Shown here one piece after another: positions 30,501-39,500 of a DNA stretch of 64,000 nucleotides. Each line of letters starts with the position of its first letter. Position 1 is the first letter of the stretch. Where the stretch lies: contig NZ_WOXS01000002.1 of assembly GCF_009852415.1 (NCBI RefSeq), positions 5,744,001-5,808,000 on the forward strand, written 5' to 3'. The position numbers and the translations under genes are program-made. Under the pieces are notes generated by a model. The model saw only the letters and a program-made list of their open reading frames with translations, was not told where the DNA came from and made no database searches. The DNA comes from Streptomyces sp. Tu 3180 (GTDB lineage Bacteria; Actinomycetota; Actinomycetes; Streptomycetales; Streptomycetaceae).

Positions 30501-33500
30501 GCGGCATGGCGGCCACGGCGTTCTTCCCGCGCACCACCGAACCGGACGGCTACCAGGTGGCGGGGCTGACCGAGAAGTCCCTCATGGGCACCGACACCGG
30601 ACAACTGACGCTGCGCTCGGCGCCCGACTTCAGCCGCGCGCTGCTGCTGACGGTCGCCGACGGCAAGAAGCTGGAGGTGCTCAGACGGTACGGGGACAAC
30701 GCCGGCACGTCGTCGTCCGTCGAGCACAGCCAGTCCTCGGGCTTCGGCGGCGCCTTCCTGTACGACTCGCCCAACAACGCGGGCCTCAACCAGATCGGCG
30801 CCTTCGGCCCCGGCCCCAACGACCTCGACGGTGACGTCATGCCGGTCGGGGACGACCACCTGACCTCCCGCAACCTCAAGCCCAGGACGGGCCGGACCTT
30901 CCTGTTCGCCGTCCCGGCCACCTGGATCGGCGTCGGCGACGTGCACCGCGGCATCCTGGACTCCAGGCTCGCCGACCGGATCCGGGGCGGGACCTTCGCC
31001 AAGGCCCGGTCGGGTCCGCAGGCGATGGAGTCCGAGGCGTACGTCGTCACCTGGATCCGGGAGGACGTCGCCCGCGACCTGCGGATCATCACCGACGCGA
31101 ACTTCCCCGAGCGCGTCGGGAAGGCGTGGGACGCGGTCGAGAGCGCGAGCAAGGCGTGGGTCGACGCGGACAAGGCCTACTGGAAGAAGCGGCGCGCCTC
31201 CGGCGGGCTGCGCGCGGACCTCGACGCCGCGCAGACCGCCCTCGACGAGGCCGCCGGGGTCGCCCGCGCGGCGGCACGCCCGGTCGACCTCGCCCGGACG
31301 GGCGTCGAGGACGCGGACAGGGCCCTGGCACAGGCCGAGGCCGACGCCCGCCGGGACCACGGCATCGCGGACGCGAACGTGGCCGCCGCGCGGGCCGAGG
31401 TCGACGCCTTCACCGACGACGAGTACGGCGCCGCACCCGAGCACGACGGCTGGGCGGAGCTCCTGCGGGACGAGCAGGACGCCGCCCTGGCCCGCCTGGA
31501 CGACGCGGAAGAGGCCGCCGGGAAACTGCGGAAGGCGGCCGACCTGCGGCTGGAGACCGCGCGCACCGAGAAGGCGTTGGCCGACGGGCGGCTCGACGCG
31601 GCCCTGCTGTCCGCGCGAGCGCCCGGCCGGGCCCTCGACGAGGCCACCGCCCGCCGGGACGCGGCACGCGACGCCTTCGACACCCGGCGCGCCGAGCTGG
31701 ACGCCCTCAGGGACACGGCGGAGAAGGCCGCGGCGGAGTACCACCGGGTACGGGCCGGGGCGGACCAGCTCACCCGCTGGCACCGGCTCGCGGCCACCGC
31801 GGAGGGCCGGGAGGAGCTGGACGGTCTCGCCGAGCCGCCCGCGGTGACCTACCAGGCCCCGCCCAAGGCGCCCGTGGCCAAGCCCCCGGCCCCGCCCCGC
31901 TACACCAGGACCGGTACGGCACCGGACACCGTCCTCACGTCACCCGCGAACGAGACGTACACGCTCCGGGACGTGCCGAGGGACGGGGACGCCTTCTTCC
32001 GCGCGCTCGCCCTCGGCCTCGAACACGCCGCCCCGGGCCTGCTGGCCGCGCAGGGCATCGACCCCGCCGGTCCACGGGTGGTGTCCGACCTGCGCCGGAG
32101 GATGGCCTCCTGGCTCACCGACCACGCCGACGAGGACCTGCTGGCCGCCGTCGCCCCCGACCACACCGACGCCTTCAGCGCGGAGGAGATCGCCGCGGCG
32201 GGCCTGGACCTCGGAACGGACACACCCGCCCGCCGTGAGTTCGACGGCCTCGACGGTCCGATCCCGCACGCCGTCGAGCTGACCCGCGAGGTACGGGCCA
32301 ACCTGGCGATCACCCAGCTCCTCCGACGGGGTGACGCCCCGTCGGAGGCCGGCTGGAACCACGGCGCGGCGGACCTGCTCCCGCTGCTCGCCGCACGCAC
32401 CTTCGGCGTGCGCGTCACGGTGGTCGGGGGCGACGGCGCCTTCCAGGCCTTCGCTCCCGAGGACCCGGCGGGCGCCGGCGACCTCCAGGCACTCGTCGGC
32501 ACCTCCGCCCACTCCGGCGCACACGTGGTGCTGAGCCTCGACGACCGCCACTACCGACCGGCCCTGCCGACCGCCCCGACACCGCCGAAGGACCCGCAGC
32601 TCCCGGCGCCGAAGGCCACGGACCCGCAGCCGCCGAAGGGCAAGCAGCCCGTGCCGGAGGAGCCGCAGCTCCCGGCGCCGAAGGCCACGGACCCGCAGCC
32701 GCCGAAGGGCAAGCAGCCCGTGCCGGAGGAGCCGCAGCTCCCGGCGCCGAAGGCGAAGGCCGTCGCACCGGAGTCCCAGCCGCCGCACGTTCCGCCTCAG
32801 GGGGACGGCAAGAAGGGCTCCGAGCCGCAGCGCGACAGCGGCCGGGCGAGGGGCCGCCGGGTGCCGGTGCCCGGCACGGGCGAGTGCCTCCTGTACTCCT
32901 TCATGGCCGGCGACCCCGTGCACATCCGCGGCCGTCTGGGCGGCCTCGCCGCCACCGACCGCGCCGCGTACGACTGGCTGGGGAACCCCGACGCGGTACG
33001 CGGCGAGCTGCGCCGGCAGGCCGGGTCCGGCACCGGGGCCGGCCCTTCCCGGGCCGTGCTCCGCGCCATGCGGTCCCACGTGGAGGACTACGTGGGCCGC
33101 AGCGGGGGGCGGCTGCACCCGCAGATCACCGGCCAGTTCCGGCAGACGGTCGCCGACGAGTTCGGGGCACGCGTCCGGGGAATGGACCGGGCCGGGAGGC
33201 TGGCCCTCCTCGCCCACCACGGCGTCCGGCACGTCCCCGTGCCCGAGGCCCTCGACCCCGCCGACCTGCTGACCCGGTACGTCGATGCCCGCATGGCGTC
33301 GCGCCCCGCCGACCCGGAGGTCTCCCCGGGGGACGCCAGGGCCGTACTGGAGGTGGAGGCCGGGGACCTGAGCCCGCGCCGGATGTTCGAGCACCTCGAG
33401 CGGCACGGCCTGCTGCCGACGCCCGACGACCTCGACGACCGCGCACTGGCCCGCCTGCTCGGTACCGCCTACACGCAGAGCACCGCGCCGCTGGACGACA

Positions 33501-36500
33501 CGGAACTGCCCAGGCTCATGGACGCCGTCGTCAACTGGGAACACCGCTGGGGGACACCCGAGGGAGAGATCTTCCTGCCCCTTCTCGCGCACGCGTTCGA
33601 CCTGAGGGTCGACGTGGTGCGGTCGCTCCCGTCGGGTGCGCGGCGGGTCAGCGGCGCCGGGCCCGACAACGCCACGCGGCGGACGGAGGTCTACTACAAC
33701 GGCGTCGACCACTACGACGGCAGCGACGCCGAACCCCGCGACCGGTTCGGTGACCCGGTCCTCCCGAAGCGGATCAAGGACGAGGAACGCGACCAGGACG
33801 GCGACGTACGGCTCAACCCCCTGTGGGTGCCGCTGGACGAGGTCGATCCCGACCTGCTGATCACCGGCAACCGGGACGCGGTATGGCTGTACACGGTCAC
33901 CGACGACGGGCGGGTGATCCTCGGCACGGAGGACCTGAGCGGGATCGTCACGCCGGAGCAGTTCGACGCGCTGCTGGCGGGGATGCGGGAGAAGGACCCC
34001 GACCTGACGGCGGACTCGCTGCGCGAGGCGCTGGACGGGCTGGGCCACACCGGCATCGCCGCCGGTCACGTCGCCCCCGGCGAGGAGAACGCCGGCCGGA
34101 CGCTGCCGGGGCGCAGCCGGGTGTCCGGCGAGTTCCGCTGGAGCGAGAAGCTGCGTTCCTGGGTGGTGAACGACAAGTCGGGCCGCTACATGAGCGAGTC
34201 GGTCCGGCCGGGTCTGGACGCGGCGGAGGCCGCCGACTGGCTGACCAACGTGGCGGCCCTGTTCAGCGCCCGGCTGGGCGTCGTGGTCCGGACCGACCAG
34301 GTGAAGACCGCCGCGACCGTCCCCGCACCGCCCCCGGCCCCGCCGAAGGAACCCGCACAGCCCCCGCCGCCCGCGCCCCCGCCTCCGCCGACGGCGCCCA
34401 CCGCCACCGCGGCCGGCCGAGGTGTTCCGGCTCCCCCGGCCACGCCGTCCGGTGACGACACCGGCAAGCTGGACGTCGCCCGCCGGGTCGGTGCCGTGCT
34501 GCACGGCCTCGGCCACCCGGTGGTGCTGTCCGGAGCCGCCCGCGGCCGGGTGCAGTCCGGCCTGCCCCGGCCCCTGGGCACCGTGGAGTTCCAGCTGCCC
34601 GCGGCCGCCCTGCCCGCCGTCGCCGGGATACGCGCGGCGCTGGAGCGGGAGCTGCCCGGGGCGTCGGTGCGGGTCCGGTCCGGCCCGGGCGGCGGCCGGG
34701 TGCTCGACCTGTCGGTGAACGGCGTCGACCTCACGGTCACGGCGGTGGACCGGCCGGCCTCCGGCACGGTCACGGCCGACGGCTTCACCGTGCCGGCACC
34801 CGCGGACTCCCTGGCCGACGCCGCCCTCGCCCTGGCCACCGGGACCGACCCGGAGCTGCGCGGACGCGACCTCCTCGACCTGCTGTGGGCGCTGCACCGC
34901 ACCCCCGCCGACGGCCCCCGTACGGTCACGCAGGTCCTCGCGCGCGAGGACGCCTACCGTTCCGCGCGGCCCGCCGGCGCCGCCCCCTCCCTCGCCGTAC
35001 GGCTCAGCGAACTGCTCGACTCCGCCGCCCTGGACCGCGACGCCCTCGCCCGCCACGAGGAGACCTGGAGCACCCTCGGCGTCACCGACGCCGACCTGCC
35101 CGCGCTGCGCGCCGAGCTGACCGCGCTCGCCGGCGGGCTGAGGGCCCGTCCGGAGGTGACAGCGGACCCGGTCCGGGCCCTCGCCGCACGGCTGCCCGAC
35201 CTGTCCGCCGCCGACCGTGACGCGGCGCTGGCGTCGCTGTCGCCCGCGGACCGCGAACGGCTGGCCGCTGATCCCGCGCTGGTGGACGCCCTGAGCGCCG
35301 GACTCACCTCGACCGGGCGCACCTCGACCGGACGCACCCCGGCCAGGCTCACCCCGGCCGAGTTCGCCTCGGTCGCGGCGCGCCTCATGACCCAGGTGCC
35401 CGACGGGGTCGAGCAGCCCGTCTCCGCCGGTGACCGGGCCCGTACCCAGATCGCCCGGATGCTGCAGGACCCCGAGGTCACGGCCCGGCTGCTCAAGAAG
35501 GGCTCGCGGGTCCTGGTGGTGCCCAGGAGCGAGGCCCTGACCTCCCTGGACGCCTTCCGCTTCCTGCGGGACGCCGCCACCGGCGACGGCCGCCCCTGGG
35601 ACGACGTCCGCGGTATCGGCACGCGCACCGCGGCCGTCACCGAGGAGAACCTGCTCGGCGAGCGCACCACCGTCGGCACCGGCAAGTCCGCCTACCCCGA
35701 CGGCTACTCGACCACCCTGCACGAATTCGCCCACACCATCCACCTGCACGGTCTGGACCCCGTCGACCGGCAGCGCATCACCAACACCTTCCGCACCACC
35801 ACCCGGGCCGGCGAGGCGGGCAACTGGCCCGACGGCCCCCTCTACGGCCACGACGCCGACGGCCGCCGCAGCGCCCCCAACTACAGCAGCCGCAACGAGC
35901 GCGAGTTCTTCGCCCAGCTCAGCAACGTCTACCTCATGGCCAACGGCGGCAACGACCCCTACACCGGGCTGCCCCGCAACAACGCAGGACCGGAGTGGGT
36001 GCGCACCCGCCAGCCCGCCCTGTACCCCCTGCTGCGCCGGCTGTACGGCGAGGGCCCCCGGCCGGAGCCCCGCCACCCGCGCAGCGTCGAACCGGTCCGC
36101 CCCCGCGGGGCGCGTCCCGCGGACGTCAACCCCGTCGAGGCCACCGACGTCGAGAACGAGGCGCTGGCCCGCGCCCGTGCGCTGTGGGACGTCGCCGAGG
36201 GCGAACCGGGTGACGGCGGTGACTCCTACACGGCCGTCCGCGCCCTGTGGGACGGCACCACCGGCACCCACACGCCGCAGCCGCACCCGCCCGCGCCGCT
36301 GCCGCCGCCGCACCCCACTCCGGTGCCGGCCGTGGGGTCCGCCGCCGCGCCGCCGCCCACCGACGGCGCGGTCCAGCAGCGGCTCCAGGAACTGTGGGCG
36401 CTCGTCGAGGCCACCTTCGGCTCCCAGCCGCTCCCGCAGGAGCTGCGCACCGGGCTGTTCAACGCGCTGCGCGTGATCGAAGCGGCGCGCGCCGGGCACC

Positions 36501-39500
36501 CCCGCTTCGGCGCCGCCCTGGACCTGGACGGCATCACCCGGACGCTGTTGCACCTGGCACCGGACGAACCGGTGGACGCGGCCCGGCACTACGAGGCCCT
36601 CACCCTCGCGAGCAGCGCCCACCGCCGGGGCCGCGCCGGCAGCCTGGACGCCATCGCCGCCTACGGGCTGACCCGGCAGGGTTACCCGCAGCAGTCCGCG
36701 CTCAGCGGGGCCGACGGCGCGCCGTACGGCAGGAACTGGACCGGACGTCCCGGCATCCGCCTGCACATGGACGTGGTCGCCGATCCCCGGGGCGTCCGCC
36801 CCTCGCCCTGGGGGCCCGCGGCCTACGCGGTGGTGGCCGAGCGGAACGACGGGGGGATGCTGCTGGCGAACGGGAAACCAGTGTCGGACGAGGAGTTCGC
36901 CGAACTGGTGCTGCACGACCCGGGACGGCGGCCGGACGTACCCGTGGTGATCCTGATCGCGGAGGAGGACGGCCGCAACGAGGTCCTCGCACGGGCGATC
37001 GCCGACCGCACCCGCGCCCGCGCCTGGTTCACCTACGGCGACCTGCGGCTGGAAACGGCTCCGGACGGCCGCCGGGTGCCGGTCCTGGCCGCGCCCGCCC
37101 CCGGGAGCGATCCGGCGGGGACCTGGATCCCCGCCGACCCGGGACTGGTCCCGGACGACCCGGCGGCCACCGTCAGGGCCGCGAACGGCACCGTCTTCCC
37201 GGACGCCGACATCCACTCGTATCCGCTGGTCACGGTGGACGGGCAGACCCTGACCGGGCGGGCGTTCCTCGACGCGCACGACATGGCGCTGCGGGAGGAG
37301 GCCCTGCGGGTGGTGTCCGCCATCCAGCACTACACCAACGTCATGGAAGGGCTTCCCGGCGTGTACGCCGGGAAGCAGAGCGGCGCGCTGCCCCTGCCGC
37401 GGGGCCTGGCCGACTCCTACGTCTTCGTCGGCCACGGCGACAGCGGACGCACCACCGTGCCCCGCCGCAGCACCGGCGCCAACCAGGCGGTCCACCCCCG
37501 GCAGCTGGGCCGGATGCTGGCGCGGCGCAAGAGCATGCAGGCGCTGTCCCCCGACAAGCCGGTGTGGCTGCTGATCTGCGAGCTGTCCATGACGCGCGCC
37601 GACCAGGACCTGCTCGCCCATCCCTCCTCCGCCCAGTACGTCGCCAACGAGACCCGCCGCACCGTCTTCACCGTGGACCGGCAGATCTCGCCGAGCGAGG
37701 CCGAGGGCGGCCTGCCGCCGCACCTGGTCGTGTACGACGACCCCGACAACCCCGCGGGTCACGTCGAGGAGTTCCGTCCCGAGCCCGGGACCGCCGCCCT
37801 CGACGCGCTCGCCGACCTGGGCGGACTGCCCGACCGGCTGCCGGGGCGCACCGACCGCGCCCTGCACTGGGTACGGGCCCTGCGGCAGACCCACGGCGTG
37901 CACATCGACTCCGACCCGGCCCGCGAGGCGGAGTTCCACGAGCTGATCGAGGGCTTCGGCGCCCTCGAGAGGCTGCGGTTCCAGGCGGCCGGCAACACCG
38001 GCCCCGGCCTGCTCACCTGGGGCGGGCTCCGGCACATCGCCGGCCAGTACGCCGCCCGGCAGGGCTGGGACCGGTCGCTGACCGCCGGCTCCCTGGCACA
38101 CCTGCTGCACGCCGCACACACCGGCCGGCTGCGGCCCTCCGACACCGCGGACCCCACCGCCCCCGCCGCGCCGCCGGCCTCCACCGTCACCCCGGCCCCG
38201 ACGGACACGGTGCCGCTGTCGGGCCCCGACCCCGACCCCGACAACGACCTCGACTCCGCCCCCGACAACGACGAGGCCGAGAGCGTGGCGGCGCCGGACG
38301 ACGCCGGACCCGCCGAGCCCGCCCCGGCGCCGCCCTCCTCCCGGTCCCGGGTCGCCTTCGAGCACCGCCACCGGGACATCACCGATCCGGACCAGCGCCG
38401 CCGACTCGCCGAGCTGGCCGAGCAGATCGTGCTGTCCGGCCTGCGGGACCTCAGGGCGGGTCTCCGGCTCCCCACGATCACGGTCACCGGTTACAGCAAC
38501 GGCCCGCGCTTCGCGCTGTCCGGTGACGCCGTCGAGCACGCCGGGACGGTCGGCCGGCAACGGGCGGACGCCGTGCGCGACCTCCTCCTCGAGGAGATCC
38601 GGCGTCAGCTGGAGCTCAACGAACAGAGCGTGCGCGACGTCGCGGAGGTACGCGGCGGCACGGTCCGGGCCGAGGACTTCACGGTCGTCACGGAGAGCGG
38701 CGGCCGGGACATCGGCGCCGTCGGCCCGATCGACGGCGCCACCGGGCGGGCGGCACGGCGCCAGGCGGTCGTCACGGTCGACCGCTCACCCCTGTCGGAG
38801 GCCGCCGCCCGGCTGGCGGAACTGAGCCCGGAGGACTTCGGCCGGCCGGACTACTTCACCGGCCCGGACCGGCTCGCCGGGAACCTCCTGCACCTCGACG
38901 ACAACCCCGGGGACGACCCCGACTCGGACGACGACTCGGACAGCGACGCGGACGGCGAGTCCACGGACTCCCCTCCCGCCCCGGTGCGCTTCGACGCCGA
39001 CGACCTGTCGAACCGCGTACGTCGGCTGTACGAGCTGGCGGCCGAGGCGATGGCCGCCGGCCGGGCGACCAGCACGGCGTCACTGACCGCGTACCACCTC
39101 GGCCGGCAGGGCCTGCTGTCCGACGCCACCCGCCTGACCGCACCCGACGGCACCCCGCTGGGCCGGAACTGGACGGGCCGGCCCGCCCGGGACCTGGACG
39201 TCTCCTCGTACGACGTGGTGGACGGCGACGACCGGGACCCCCGGCCGGCACCGTGGGCACGCCGGCCCGGTGCTCCCCTCCCGTACGTGATCGGGACGAA
39301 GGACGGCGACCACACCAAGGTCCGGCTGGTCCTGCCGGACGGCAGCAAGCGGTGGCGGCTGTCGCCGGAGGAGTTCGCCGAACTGCTGGCGCAGGACGAG
39401 GAGCTGGCGGGCCGTGAGGACGCCGCCGAGGTGGTGCTCGTCTCGCCGCACGCCGGCGCCATGGGACTGGACCTGCCGCGCAGGGCCGCGGCCCGGACGG

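Noticed and set aside
34470..34960. Nucleotidyltransferase-like domain in the giant protein (GHPVVLSGAARGRVQSGL region)
   Set aside because: The pattern weakly resembles nucleotidyltransferase folds but I could not find the G-S and D-x-D residues, so I do not call it.
31940..38560. Minus-strand open frame of 2206 codons opposite the giant gene
   Set aside because: Antisense shadow produced by GC-rich codon bias; the plus-strand frame carries the OTU and metalloprotease motifs.
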